A stretch of 64,000 bases of DNA. It comes from Perilla frutescens (Eukaryota; Streptophyta; Magnoliopsida; Lamiales; Lamiaceae). The DNA lies in contig BRKX01000003.1 in NCBI GenBank assembly GCA_026008535.1, positions 24,294,001 to 24,358,000 on the forward strand, written 5' to 3'. The translations under genes were made by a program, and so were the position numbers. Below the pieces are notes generated by a model. The model was not told the origin of the DNA. It saw only the letters and a list, made by a program, of their open reading frames with translations, and made no database searches. Shown one piece after another: positions 1 to 11,010 of this stretch (the first letter of the stretch is position 1; every line of letters begins with the position of its first letter).

Positions 1-145
1 TTTTATTTAAGAATACAGTTAAGAGATTAAATTTGATTACAACATATTAAAGAAATGAAATAGCACTTGACACAATCCTAAATTTTTTTTTAACACTAAT
101 TGGCCGAAGCTTTTCTAATTCCCATAATTCAAATTTAGATAACAA

Positions 146-188
<43 letters not shown>

Positions 189-724
189 CTTGAACTTCTA
201 ATCTAGAATAAACGAAATATCATAATTAATTAGTTTTGATATTAACAACAAGATTAGCCACTAACCTGAACATCTTTTCTTTATTCTTTTGTTTCCCTTT
301 AATTATTATATCAAAATTTATAATATATATAGTAATGACTACCCAACCATTCTTTTTGATAAGGAAGCCCATTTTTTGCCAAGTATCTTAGCTATAGGCT
401 ACGTGGAGGAAATCCATACAACTTGTTTTGCTTTCTCATTTATCTCATTTTTTTTTAAGTTGGATATATATATATATATAATATACATATATATATACAT
501 ATCTTTTATTTCTAAGACTTACTAGAATACACACACACATACAAACCTATATATATTTTATTCAATTTATTATATAACTAGAAACTATTAGCGTATATCT
601 AGTAAACAATTATAGACATAGTCATGTTAAAATCTATACTCAAATAAATGCAATTGACATGCAGATAAAATTATAATAATTATATCAAGATAATCATTAA
701 TTAGTGAGAGGCTTGGTTACTACA
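1..724 (-). repeat. 3' LTR of the Tekay element, partial
   Basis: Ends at 724 with CA, which is the TG start on the minus strand, directly next to the polypurine tract. It matches 7297-8007 except for a longer (AT)n tract at about 148-186 and small differences near 465-490. This is the U3 beginning; the rest lies left of the window. It is very AT-rich with several ATATAT tracts and codes for nothing recognisable. Confidence 0.92.
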
Positions 725-738
725 TCCTTCCCCCCTTA
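725..738 (-). promoter_or_regulatory. Polypurine tract of the Tekay element
   Basis: On the minus strand a purine run (AAGGGGGGAAGGA) directly precedes the LTR start TGTAGTAACC. This is the expected plus-strand DNA primer site, between the end of pol and the 3' LTR. Confidence 0.88.
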
Positions 739-764
739 TAAAAATTTCGTCCTCGAAATTTTAC

Positions 765-3700
765 TTACCTGAATAGTTCTGGGAACTTAGCTTTCATTTC
801 CTCTTCTCTTTCCCATGTAGCCTCTTCTACCAATTGATTTCTCCACAATACTTTAACTAACGGGATGCTTTTATTTCTAAGTTGCTTTACCTCTCGAAGA
901 AGAATCTTAACGGGTATCTCTTTATAACTCAAATCTTCTTTTAGCTCTATCGGTTCATCTCTGAGAACGTGAGATGAGTTTGCTACATATTTCCTTAGCA
1001 TTGACACGTGAAATACATTGTGTATCTGTGACATGTGTATGGGCAGCTGAAGTTTGTACGCAACCTCTCCAACTCTTTCAGTAATAGTAAATGGGCCAAT
1101 ATATCTTGGACTGAGCTTCCCTTTCTTTCCAAATCTCATAATTCCTTTCATTGGAGCAACTTTTAGAAACACTTGATCCCCTATTTCAAACTCCAGCACT
1201 CTTCTTCTCCGGTCCGCGTAACTCTTTTGTCGACTCTGAGCAGCTTTCATTCTGCTTCTGATTTGTGATACAGCTTCAACCATCTCTTGGACCATATCTG
1301 GACCCAAAAGTTTTCTTTCTCCAACCTCATCCCAATGAATTGGGGATCTACACTTCCTTCCATACAATGCTTCATAGGGTGCCATTCCAATGGTAGATTG
1401 ATAGCTGTTATTATATGAAAATTCAATCAAAGGTAAAAACTTGCTCCATTGACCATGAAAATCTAGAACACATGCTCTGAGCATATCTTCCAAGGTCTGT
1501 ATAGTTCGTTCTGATTGTCCGTCTGTCTGTGGATGATAAGCTGTGCTGAAAGATAACTGTGTCCCCAGAGCCCTCTGCAAACTTTTCCAAAAAGTAGATA
1601 AAAATCTTGAATCCCTGTCCGAGATAATTGATAGTGGTACTCCATGAAGTCTCACTATTTCTTGTATATATATCTGGGCTAAACGATCCATAGGGTATGT
1701 TGATGAGATAGGAAGAAAATGAGCTGATTTGGTTAATCGATCAATTATAACCCAAATAGCATCATGACCTTTGACCGTTTTTGGTAATCCTACCACAAAA
1801 TCCATTGTGATCCTCTCCCATTTCCATTCTGGAACTAACAATGGCTGCAAAGTTCCTGCTGGTCTTTGGTGTTCTGCTTTTATCTGCTGACATGTTAAAC
1901 ATTGTTCAACATGTTGAGCGACATCTCTCTTCAGACCTGGCCACCAATAATGCATTCTCAAATCTCTATACATCTTAGTAGCACCAGGATGGACTGAATA
2001 CGGCGTTGAATGTGCCTCCTTCAAAATTTCTTCTCGGGTTTCCCTCTTATCAGGTACACAAATTCGACTTTTAAAGCGTAACACACCATCTTCAGATAAT
2101 GTAAAGTCAGAACGTACCCCTGATATGACCTTCTTTATTTCTTTATCTAAGTACTCATCATTTGGTTGACCTTCTCGTATCTTGTCAATTAAGGTAGGTC
2201 GGATTGTTAAAGCTGTCAACTTAGCTTCAACTAGTTCATGGTCCAAGACTTCCACACCCATCTTCTGCAAGTCGACTAACTCTTGTTTTTGCATAGAACT
2301 TATGGTTGTAGTTGCCCCACCTTGAATGGATTTTCTACTCAAAGCATCAGCTACAACATTAGCTTTACCAGGATGATAATTGATCACACAGTCATAATCT
2401 TTCACCAATTCTAACCATCTCCTTTGCCTCATGTTCAACTCTTTTTGGGTGAACAAATATTTTAAACTCTTGTGATCAGTATAGATCTCACACCGCTCTC
2501 CATATAAATAATGCCTCCAAATCTTGAGTGCAAAAACCACCGCGGCCAGCTCTAAATCATGTGTTGGATAATTCTTCTCATATTCTTTTAATTGTCTGGA
2601 TGCGTATGCTATTACTTTTCCATTTTGCATCAATACGCAACCTAGACCATTCTTTGAGGCATCACTATACACCACAAAACCTCCAGTGCCAATCGGAATT
2701 GATAGAATTGGTGCCGTTGTTAACCTTTTCTTCAAATCCTGAAAACTTTGCTCACAAGCTTCCGTCCATTTAAATGCCACACTTTTTCTAGTTAACTGTG
2801 TCATAGGAGAGGCAATCTTTGAGAATCCTTCAACAAATCTACGATAGTATCCCGCAAGGCCGAGAAAACTACGTACTTCTGAAGGATTTGTTGGTTGAGG
2901 CCAATTATTTATAGCTTCAACTTTGCTTGGATCCACCGATATTCCCATACCTGATATGACATGTCCCAAGAATATCACTTGGTCTAACCAAAATTCACAC
3001 TTCTTGAATTTTGCATACAATTGTTTGGCTTTCAGCATCTCCAACACCGACCTTAAATGCACTACATGCTCCTCTTTACTTCTAGAGTATATTAAGATGT
3101 CATCGATAAAGACTATAACAAATTTATCCAAATAGTCTTTAAATACTCTATTCATCAAATCCATGAATGCTGCAGGAGCGTTGGTTAATCCAAAAGGCAT
3201 AACCAAAAACTCGTAATGGCCATACCTTGTGCTGAATGCTGTTTTGGGAATATCTTTCTCTTTTACCTTCAATTGATGGTACCCTGAACGTAAGTCAATC
3301 TTTGAGAACACAGATGCTCCTTGGAGCTGATCAAACAAATCATCAATCCTAGGCAAAGGATATTTATTCTTTATTGTAACTTTATTCAGTTCTCGATAAT
3401 CTATACACATTCTTAAAGTACCATCTTTCTTTCGTACAAATAAAACTGGAGCACCCCACGGTGAAAAGCTAGGCCTTATGAAACCTTTTTCAAGTAGATC
3501 TTGAAGTTGTATCTTCAATTCTTTCAACTCAGTCGGTGCCATTCTATAGGGAGTTTTAGATATTGGAGCAGTTCCTGGATCAAGGTCAATAACGAACTCT
3601 ATCTCTCGATCAGGTGGTAATCCTTGAAGATCATCAGGAAACACTTCAAGATATTCTTGAACAATCGGTACCTCGCTAGGTACGGAATGACCTTGATCCT

Positions 3701-5114
3701 TAACATTTATAACACTCACCAAATACCCTTCACATCCTTTATTTAAAAGCTTTTGCGCTTTCACCGCTGAGATCAGAGGAAATTTGAGTTTCTTTGGAAT
3801 CCCAACAAAAGAAAATGGCTCCTCTCCAGGTGGTTGGAATATTACTTCTTTCTTCTTGCAGTCTATACTCGCGTAATATTTTGATAACCAATCCATTCCC
3901 AAGATGACATCATAGTCATTCATCGCAAAAACTATCAAATCTGCATATAACTCCCTATTTCCTATGGGAATAGAGCAAGCCCTCAAAATTTGACTAGTTT
4001 GCTTTGACTCACCAGAAGGTATCATTATGTTATAACTAGTCGCAGCAATATCAGGTATCCTACCCACCCTCTTCACATACTCAGTGGATGCAAATGAATG
4101 TGAGGCTCCCGAATCAAACAATACAAATGTTGGAATTCCAAAGATAGAAATTTTACCTGTAACAACAGATGGGTTTGCCTCTGCATCATCTTTAGTGATA
4201 GTAAATACCCTGGCTGGTACCTTCTTTTGCACATTAGGATTAGACTCGGGGCAAGCTTTGACAACATGACCAGGTTTTCCACACTTGAAGCAGTTACGTG
4301 ATTCTGCATAACATCTTCCTGAGTGTTGTTCACCGCATGCCGGGCATGTAGGTTGCACCGCAGGTGCCTTACCTTGATCTGTTCGTTGGCGTTTGTTTTG
4401 ATCCCATGATTGTTGCCCCTGTCTTGGTTGAAACTTCGGTCTCTGGCCCTGAGGAAAAGGTTGTGTCCTTCTTTCACCTCCAGCCCACCTTTGACCTTGC
4501 CCTTGTCCTTGCCTAAGCTGACGTCGCATTTCTTGAGCACGAAAAATCCTGAGTTCAGCTTGTTCAGCAACTAGAGCTCGTTCAGCAATTTGTGAGTATG
4601 TCACTCCTTGAACTCCTGTCATACTCACATCTCTATACAATTCTGGCTTTAGCCCTTCAATAAATCTCTCAGCTTTTAGTGCTTCAGTGTTAATCATATG
4701 CGTCGCAAACCTAGACAATTGTTCAAATTTTCGAATATAGTCTCCAACTGTCATGTTTCCCTGTCTAAGTTGTATAAACTCATTCATCTTCAGCGCACGA
4801 ATAGGGGCTGTGAAATATTTGTTCCTGAATAACTCTTTGAATCTTTCCCAACTCATGGCAGCAACATCTTCAATGCTTGTTACAGTATCCCACCAATTAC
4901 CTGCACTCCCACGAAGCATAAAAGTGGCGCATATAACTTTTTCATCTTCAGGAACTCTACTATATTTGAACATGTTCTCTAATGTTCTCAGCCAATCTTC
5001 TGCATAAGTAGGATCCAAAGCATCCTCAAAAGTTGGTGGATTCAGTTTCCTAAATCTTTCCCCTACTATTTCCACATGCTCAGCTTGGTGGCATGCCCGA
5101 TTTTCATCATTCAT
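765..5114 (-). CDS. Gag-Pol polyprotein, Tekay-type Ty3/gypsy retrotransposon
   Basis: An open frame of 1449 codons with no internal stop, encoding the structural and replication proteins of the element. Domains in order: Gag capsid region about 25-190; a basic Q/R-rich stretch about 195-250; CCHC zinc knuckle at about 275-288 (CFKCGKPGHVVKAC); aspartic protease with D334 in FDSGAS; reverse transcriptase about 520-700 with D607 and FIDD at 669-672; RNase H with D818 in VYSDAS; integrase with an HHCC zinc site (H1035, H1042, C1072, C1075) and a D1105-D1166-E1202 core that has the D-35-E spacing; and a chromodomain-like tail at about 1420-1448 (LVEEATWE). Pol is in the same frame as Gag, as is usual in this clade. 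The methionine at 5114 is only the first after an in-frame amber codon; the natural Gag start is probably 5285. Confidence 0.95.
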   Translation of the reverse strand: MNDENRACHQAEHVEIVGERFRKLNPPTFEDALDPTYAEDWLRTLENMFKYSRVPEDEKVICATFMLRGSAGNWWDTVTSIEDVAAMSWERFKELFRNKYFTAPIRALKMNEFIQLRQGNMTVGDYIRKFEQLSRFATHMINTEALKAERFIEGLKPELYRDVSMTGVQGVTYSQIAERALVAEQAELRIFRAQEMRRQLRQGQGQGQRWAGGERRTQPFPQGQRPKFQPRQGQQSWDQNKRQRTDQGKAPAVQPTCPACGEQHSGRCYAESRNCFKCGKPGHVVKACPESNPNVQKKVPARVFTITKDDAEANPSVVTGKISIFGIPTFVLFDSGASHSFASTEYVKRVGRIPDIAATSYNIMIPSGESKQTSQILRACSIPIGNRELYADLIVFAMNDYDVILGMDWLSKYYASIDCKKKEVIFQPPGEEPFSFVGIPKKLKFPLISAVKAQKLLNKGCEGYLVSVINVKDQGHSVPSEVPIVQEYLEVFPDDLQGLPPDREIEFVIDLDPGTAPISKTPYRMAPTELKELKIQLQDLLEKGFIRPSFSPWGAPVLFVRKKDGTLRMCIDYRELNKVTIKNKYPLPRIDDLFDQLQGASVFSKIDLRSGYHQLKVKEKDIPKTAFSTRYGHYEFLVMPFGLTNAPAAFMDLMNRVFKDYLDKFVIVFIDDILIYSRSKEEHVVHLRSVLEMLKAKQLYAKFKKCEFWLDQVIFLGHVISGMGISVDPSKVEAINNWPQPTNPSEVRSFLGLAGYYRRFVEGFSKIASPMTQLTRKSVAFKWTEACEQSFQDLKKRLTTAPILSIPIGTGGFVVYSDASKNGLGCVLMQNGKVIAYASRQLKEYEKNYPTHDLELAAVVFALKIWRHYLYGERCEIYTDHKSLKYLFTQKELNMRQRRWLELVKDYDCVINYHPGKANVVADALSRKSIQGGATTTISSMQKQELVDLQKMGVEVLDHELVEAKLTALTIRPTLIDKIREGQPNDEYLDKEIKKVISGVRSDFTLSEDGVLRFKSRICVPDKRETREEILKEAHSTPYSVHPGATKMYRDLRMHYWWPGLKRDVAQHVEQCLTCQQIKAEHQRPAGTLQPLLVPEWKWERITMDFVVGLPKTVKGHDAIWVIIDRLTKSAHFLPISSTYPMDRLAQIYIQEIVRLHGVPLSIISDRDSRFLSTFWKSLQRALGTQLSFSTAYHPQTDGQSERTIQTLEDMLRACVLDFHGQWSKFLPLIEFSYNNSYQSTIGMAPYEALYGRKCRSPIHWDEVGERKLLGPDMVQEMVEAVSQIRSRMKAAQSRQKSYADRRRRVLEFEIGDQVFLKVAPMKGIMRFGKKGKLSPRYIGPFTITERVGEVAYKLQLPIHMSQIHNVFHVSMLRKYVANSSHVLRDEPIELKEDLSYKEIPVKILLREVKQLRNKSIPLVKVLWRNQLVEEATWEREEEMKAKFPELFR

Positions 5115-5135
5115 GTCTTGTCGATTTGCCTCCCT

Positions 5136-5285
5136 CTACTGGATAAGCTCCTGAATTTGTCCAGACTGCCTTTCCACAAGCTCGGTAAGTCGATTAATAA
5201 TAGCATCTCTATCCATCCCTGGATTAAATGTTCCCTCACCAGATGCTCTCTCACCACTACCACCCATACCTCGACCTCTCACCAT
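5136..5285 (-). pseudogene. N-terminal end of Gag, cut off by an amber codon
   Basis: 49 codons from an ATG at 5285 (MVRGRGMGGSG...) to TAG at 5136-5138. The frame is the same as the downstream gag-pol, separated only by this TAG and seven sense codons. The peptide starts Gly/Arg-rich and continues as a short amphipathic helix (IINRLTELVERQSGQIQELIQ is 21 residues, 5138-5200), typical of Tekay Gag N-termini. The TAG follows a CAG codon and could have arisen from CAG by one C-to-T change. The ATG 75 bases further upstream (5360) lies in the leader and is less likely to be the start. Confidence 0.72.
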
Positions 5286-5439
5286 GGTGAAAGAACTTAT
5301 GTATGTAGTCTGATACAAACACAATAAACATAATCTTACAGTAAACATAAAAACAATCATTCAAATAAAACTTACGGGCGCGTGTTGCTCCAAAGTCCAG
5401 AGATCATGTACATGGATAGTCTACAGAAGTATGACCTGG

Positions 5440-5451
5440 GCTCTGATACCA
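5440..5451 (-). other. Primer binding site, initiator tRNA-Met
   Basis: The minus strand reads TGGTATCAGAGC, complementary to the 3' end of plant initiator tRNA-Met. It lies three bases inside the 5' LTR end at 5455. This fixes the element's orientation and LTR boundary. Confidence 0.93.
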
Positions 5452-5454
5452 CTC

Positions 5455-8007
5455 TGTGGCACCCTCAAACGGATATAGAAGAACAGACTAACAATGTGAG
5501 CATGCTTTGAATTTTTTTTTTTTTTTTTTTTCTAAAATAGAAAGAAAAGTATTGGTAGACTCGAGAAAGGATAAGATTTACTTCCATACATAATTTACAT
5601 AAATATATTAAGGGAAGGAAGAGTACTCCGACGTCAAAAGAGTACAACAAGGAAGATAAAAGTTTATATATAATCAAAACGGTGAACTTCGAAGAAGTTT
5701 CACACTTGAACAAAAACAGAGTCAAAAGGTGGTGCAAAAAGCTCATAAACAAAAGCCCATCAGGTCGTCATCCATATACATAGACCCACATGAACTCTTG
5801 GAAACTCCACGTCCCGCACCAAGCACTTTTATGGTTCATCAAAATCACCTACAATGCATGAACTGTATGAGCTAAAGCTCAGTAAGCAGAAATCATGCAC
5901 GTGATCTTATATGCAACGTATAAAGAAGATACCACACCATGACTAGTGTTACAAAATAGTTTCATCTCAAAAGAATTTTCATTGTTTAGGAACTTGACTC
6001 CCTTCACCAGACACCAACATGAGTCATGAGCTCATAATATATTCAATATCACTTGGCCAGAATGTGATTAGTGCACTCATGTGGCTCATCCTTCCTGGAC
6101 CCCAAGGGACACGCCCCCTGCCTGTTCCCTTTGATCCCACATGAAAGTCATCCCACATCAGTCACTCATCACCTCAAAGGTGCAGTCGAAGTGGACCATC
6201 CTCCCTGGACCCCAAGGGACACGCCCCCTGCCTGTTCCCTTTGATCCCACATGGAAGTCATCCCACTCGAGGCACAAATATCAACACAGCACAACACGGG
6301 CTGGTGGTGACCAATCCCAAACAAAACATTTTCTCTCTCTGAAAACCATTTCATGCATGCAACCTCCATAATATCTACATGACGTGCATGCATATGCTTA
6401 TGCTCATGTACAAGATATTTAATGCGAAGAAATAGAATTTCATAAGTATGTACCACATATTTATCAGATAATAAATTATAACACAATAGCAAATAATAAT
6501 CACATATAATCAAATAATAATATATTCATGCATTGTAGTTGCAAATGGATTTCTACTTACCTCGATTTAGACCAAAGTTTAAGCTAACTGGAATTCTAGA
6601 TCACGCACTTCCTCGAGAAAGTCTATTCAAAATATATTATTACGTTTAATATACAAATAATCAAACAAAACAATAATTACTATTGATATGCCAATACCCT
6701 TTAAATATCTTAGTAAAATTGAAATATCATAATTATGTAACAAAAATGTTAGAATTGAATTACAATGAATTAATGAGATCTATTATTCATCAGTCCTCTG
6801 ATTTAATTTTGATCACCATTAGTAATATTTATTTTAATATAATAATCTATTTGCAATTTCTTTCGTTTATATAGAATTAAGTATACCTAAGCAAAATCAA
6901 GTTATATAGCTAACACCAATTTAGAATAATTATCATATTAAATTTTAAGCCAAATTGAAATTCTCTCTTTTCTTTTAAACATGTTTCTACGGCAACATAA
7001 AATAAACAATCATTATAACTCATGTCTACCATTTATTTTTCCATAATATACTAACATGTATTATTTTCTTAAAATACTTTGAATTCCCACAAAATACTAA
7101 TGGGTATCAAATAGTTCAAAGATTTTATGCTAATAAATTGCAGTCGAAAACTTAAAAATTAAAAACATTAATCTTGATTATATTATACTACTATATAATT
7201 AGCTCTCTCTTTTATTATTATTATTATTATTATTATTTTCATTAAACTAAAATATAAATTAGAACAAGGCTAATTCATTTGTAGAGATTTTTTTTTTTTT
7301 ATTTAAGAATACAGTTAAGAGATTAAATTTGATTACAACATATTAAAGAAATGAAATAGCACTTGACACAATCCTAAATTTTTTTTTAACACTAATTGGC
7401 CGAAGCTTTTCTAATTCCCATAATTCAAATTTAGATAACAACTTATATATATATATATATATATATATATTCCTTGAACTTCTAATCTAGAATAAACGAA
7501 ATATCATAATTAATTAGTTTTGATATTAACAACAAGATTAGCCACTAACCTGAACATCTTTTCTTTATTCTTTTGTTTCCCTTTAATTATTATATCAAAA
7601 TTTATAATATATATAGTAATGACTACCCAACCATTCTTTTTGATAAGGAAGCCCATTTTTTGCCAAGTATCTTAGCTATAGGCTACGTGGAGGAAATCCA
7701 TACAACTTGTTTTGCTTTCTCATTTATCTCATTTTTTTTTTAAGTTGGATATATATATATATAATATACATATATATATACATATCTTTTATTTCTAAGA
7801 CTTACTAGAATACACACACACATACAAACCTATATATATTTTATTCAATTTATTATATAACTAGAAACTATTAGCGTATATCTAGTAAACAATTATAGAC
7901 ATAGTCATGTTAAAATCTATACTCAAATAAATGCAATTGACATGCAGATAAAATTATAATAATTATATCAAGATAATCATTAATTAGTGAGAGGCTTGGT
8001 TACTACA
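5455..8007 (-). repeat. 5' LTR of the Tekay element, complete
   Basis: About 2553 bp, bounded on the plus strand by TG (5455) and CA (8007). It should contain the element promoter and poly(A) signals. Features seen: an oligo-T run at 5513-5531, a duplicated 70-bp GC-rich block (6087-6266), an ATT microsatellite near 7213-7237, and the AT-rich U3 end shared with 1-724. Short ORFs in it resemble nothing. Confidence 0.92.
6087..6266. repeat. Two near-identical 70-bp blocks, 110 bp apart, inside the LTR
   Basis: Units at 6087-6156 and 6197-6266 share the same run (CTGGACCCCAAGGGACACGC, then CCCCTGCCTGTTCCC) with only a few differences. They are much more GC-rich than the rest of the LTR. A regulatory direct repeat is possible, but the sequence does not prove it. 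Confidence 0.8.
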
Positions 8008-8590
8008 CATCGCCTGTGAAGTCGACTTGAGAGACTTCACCAGTATTGAGGCCATGATCCACTATGCCTCAATTGTAGAGCGGAAGCTCAGAGATAGCCG
8101 TAGGAGACCATCATAGTCGACACCTGTATGGACACAGTGGGGTCGAGGCGAGTCTTCCACACCTAGGAGAGCCCCTACTACACATCCTCAAGGTCAGCCG
8201 TCATAGCCCGCTGGTCATTTTGAGCAGTCTGCATCTCAGTCGAGCTGCAGACCTGAGTACAATTCACTTACACCGAACAGAGGTAATCCAAATCGAACAG
8301 TGTAGCTGAATCAGTCACAAGGTAGCACACCTGAGAGAGCACGTGATGTGCAATGTTATAAGTGCTGAGGATGGGGACACTTCTAAGCACAGTGTCCGAA
8401 CTGCCGAGTTCTTTTCCTTACCGAGCAGAATGAGCTAGAGTTAGCAAGTGAGGAGGAGCTCGATGATCTAGACACATTAGGAGATGCCAAACAGTGTTGA
8501 GATAGCCCACCAGTGGATGAGATTGAGGATGAGAGGCCGTAACAAGCCCACATCAGCCTTGTTTCAATCTGAGCCTTGAGCATGATACGA
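8008..8590 (+). pseudogene. Gag C-terminal part with degraded zinc knuckle (copy A)
   Basis: The first about 110 bases match the Gag of copy C at 62009 onward (same 'IEAMIHYASIIERQLRD' type segment), followed by a Pro/Ser/Gln linker. A CCHC knuckle remnant lies near 8357-8400 (QCYKC, then GHF, then AQC) with two stop codons inside it. The next stretch is acidic and leads to the protease. No open frame spans the region. Confidence 0.75.
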
Positions 8591-8604
8591 GAAGAGAATT
8601 AGAA

Positions 8605-9369
8605 TGATCAGTGCGAGAACATCTTCTATGCGCGCTGCTCGATCCAAGACAAGACATGCTCACTCATCATCGATAGTGGGAGTGTCATGAATGCAATCAG
8701 CCAGTATGTAGTGGGAAAACTGAATTTGGTACCACAGAAGCACCCCAAGCCATACCGTTTACAGTGGTGACTGACCGAGGAGAAATCTGCGTAGGATATC
8801 AGGTAAGTGTTACTTTCTCTATTGGTAATTTTATTGATACTGTACTTTGTGATATCATCCCTATGGAGGCATCGCATATTTTACTTGGTCGTCCATGGCA
8901 GTTTGATAGGAAGGCGATCCATGATGGATATGCCAGCAGTTATACGGTGACCCGAGATGGATGGACCACCAGACTATGGCCATTGACATCCAAGGACGTC
9001 AATGAAGATCAACAGAGGATGCAACATAGATTTAAGGAGGAGAAGCTGAAACGGGCCGAGAGCAAGCAGCCTATTCAACCCAAGCAGCTTGCGGCCGCGA
9101 CCCAGTCCACCAAGGGACCCACTAAGGCTGCCCTTTGTGCCGTTCCTTCTCCCTCCACTGCAGCCAATCCGGATCCTGTACACCGGAACTTGTTTATCAG
9201 TGCAAAAGGAGTACAAAACACCGTTAAAGCTGGTATGCCTATCGTTCTACTTACTTTTAAGGCTAATTATAATTCTGATACTGTTGTTCTTTCTGTTTTG
9301 CAGCCTCTGATAGACGAATTCAAGGATGTATTCCCAGAGGAGATACCGAGTGGTCTGCCGCCAATTTGA
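8605..9369 (+). pseudogene. Aspartic protease and linker (copy A)
   Basis: The protease active-site segment is readable near 8650-8690 (SLIIDSGS). After a stop and frame change, an open stretch from 8764 gives the second half of the protease fold (PMEASHILLGRPWQFDR) and a basic/Ala-Pro-rich linker. The start of the RT domain follows (LIDEFKDVFPEEIPSGLPP, 9307-9366) and ends at a TGA at 9367. The same arrangement is seen at 62841-63300. Confidence 0.8.
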
Positions 9370-10230
9370 GGAATTGAGCACCAGATCAACTTCCAACCGG
9401 GAATAGTCTTCCCAAACCGACCAGCTTACCGCACTAGTCCCGAGGAGATGAAAGAGATAGATCATCAAGTCAAAGAGTTGCTGGAGAAGAAGTAGATCAG
9501 AGAAAGCTTGTCGCCGCGCGCAGTGCCCGTCATCCTCGTGCCGAAGAAGAACAACGAGTGGTGCATATACATGGACTGCCGTGCTATCAATAAGATAACA
9601 ATAAAGTATCACTTTCCTATTCCCCGTCTAGATGACATGTTAGATGAACTGTCTGGAGCGTCTGTCTTTTCTAAAATTGATTTACGTTCTGGCTTTCCAA
9701 GTACGTATGAGTGAAGAGGATGAATGAAAAACTGCGTTCAAAACGAAGCATGGGTTGTGCGAATGGCTTGTCATGCCATTTCAGCTTACCAACGCCCCTA
9801 GTACATTCATGCGTCTAATGAACCATGTTTTAAGGGATGTGATTGGGAAATATGTTGTGGTCTATTTTGATGACATCCTCATTTACAGTACTTGCATTCT
9901 TGATCATGTTAGACATCTTAGGCGTGTTTTTGAATTGCTGTGTGATGCAAAATTATATGCTAATTTATCTAAGTGTACCTTTTGCATGAATGAGGTTGTT
10001 TTTCTTGGTTTTGTGGTGAGTAGTCGTGGAGTTGAGGTTAATAGGTCGAAGGTTAAGGCCATTGAGGAGTGGCCCACGCCTAAAACATGTGCTAATGTTC
10101 GATCATTTCATGGCTTAGCTGGTTTCTATCGCCGTTTTGTGTGAGACTTTTCCAGTATAGCCACTCCATTAACTGAGTTGAGTCGTAAGCATAGGAAATT
10201 TGAGTAGGGCAAAGCCCAAGAGCATGCTTT
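9370..10230 (+). pseudogene. Reverse transcriptase (copy A)
   Basis: RT motifs are spread over several frames: AVPVILVPKKN near 9520, FSKIDLRSG at 9667-9695 (first catalytic Asp), and YFDDILIY at 9862-9885 (catalytic Asp pair). The thumb segment (VRSFHGLAGFYRRFV) ends at a stop at 10142-10144. Breaks include stops at 9493 and 9712, and a frame change in the 'GFPSTYE' region, where the usual GY(F/H)Q motif is lost. Confidence 0.83.
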
Positions 10231-11010
10231 TAATCTGTTGAAATCAAAATTATGCAACGCTCCTATTTTAGCTTTACTTGATTTTGATAAAATGTTCGAG
10301 ATGATGCCTCCGGTATAGGCATTGGTGCTGTTTTGTCACAGGAAAAGAAGCCCATCTCGTTCTTCAGTGAGAAGCTCAATGGCGCAGCATTGCGGTATTC
10401 TACCTATGATAAGGAGCTTTATGCACTAAAGAGATCGTTGGAGACGTGGCAGCACTTCCTGTCCCCGAGAGAGTTCGTGATTCATACCGATCATGAGTCA
10501 TTGAAGCATCTGAAGGGACAACAGAGCTTGAACTCGTACCATGCTCGATGGGTGGAGTTTATAAAGTCGTTTCCTTATGTGATCAAGTACAAGAAGGGAG
10601 AGGAGAATGTGGTTGCCAATGCACTCTCCCGCAGGTATGCGCTGATATCTGTTATGCATACACAGTGTCTGGTCTTGAGCATGTTAAGAGTTTTTATGCT
10701 TCTGATCTATTCTTTGGACCTATTTTTGCATCTTGTGTTGGTAAATCATATGTTATGGATTCATATTACATTGTTGATGGCTTTCTGTTTAAGGATGCAA
10801 AATTGTGCGTGCCTGATTGTTCTATGCGAGAGTTGTTTATTTTGGAGTTGCATGCACGGGGTCTTATAGGCCATTTTGGTGTGAATAAGACGTTAGATCT
10901 TTTGCATGAGCATTTTTATTGGCCTCGTATGAAAAGAGATGTTGAAAGAGTATGTGCTAGATGTATTACATGTAGGAAGGCTAAATCCACATCGAGTCTA
11001 ATGGGTGTTT
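10231..11010 (+). pseudogene. RNase H and N-terminal integrase, truncated (copy A)
   Basis: RNase H remnants run to about 10640 (FFSEKLNGAALRYSTYDKEL; HTDHESLKHLKG; NALSRR). The integrase zinc-binding region follows (HARGLIGHFGVNKTLDLL..., then CARCITC). The catalytic core is missing: similarity stops at about 11008, and tnp2-type coding sequence begins within a few bases. Confidence 0.82.

Larger units (their letters stand above)
1..8007 (-). mobile_element. Young Tekay-type Ty3/gypsy (chromovirus) element, left LTR cut by window edge
   Basis: An LTR retrotransposon on the minus strand. In element order it has a 5' LTR (8007 down to 5455), an initiator tRNA-Met primer binding site, gag with one amber codon, a 1449-codon gag-pol frame, a polypurine tract and the start of the 3' LTR, which runs off the window. 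The domain order PR-RT-RNase H-IN with a chromodomain-like tail and a long LTR (about 2.55 kb) fits the Tekay/Del clade. The shared LTR stretch (1-724 against 7297-8007) differs by eye only in AT-dinucleotide and oligo-T length, so the insertion is recent. The right flank is the gag of a CRM-like copy. The 5-bp target duplication would be CATCG (8008-8012), but the left flank lies outside the window. Confidence 0.93.
8008..11010 (+). mobile_element. Decayed CRM-like Ty3/gypsy element (copy A), interior fragment
   Basis: A plus-strand chromovirus interior without LTRs in the window. It begins in Gag, because the Tekay element interrupts it, and stops inside integrase at about 11008. It resembles the elements at 19745-25435 and 60017-63540 in Gag and protease, so all three belong to one family. 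The RT and integrase motifs are of the CRM/Galadriel type. Many stops and frameshifts make it non-functional. Confidence 0.87.

Noticed and set aside
289..525. 78-codon ORF in the LTR
   Set aside because: Lies in AT-microsatellite LTR sequence, is mostly Ile/Tyr/Phe from ATAT repeats, and its second LTR copy differs in repeat length. Not a gene.
5440..5451. tRNA-like sequence
   Set aside because: Only the short complement of the tRNA-Met 3' end used as primer site; no tRNA gene body. The same applies at 19754, 45456, 52187 and 60022.
8008..8012. CATCG as target duplication of the Tekay element
   Set aside because: The left flank is outside the window, so the duplication cannot be confirmed. 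It is mentioned only as the expected sequence.
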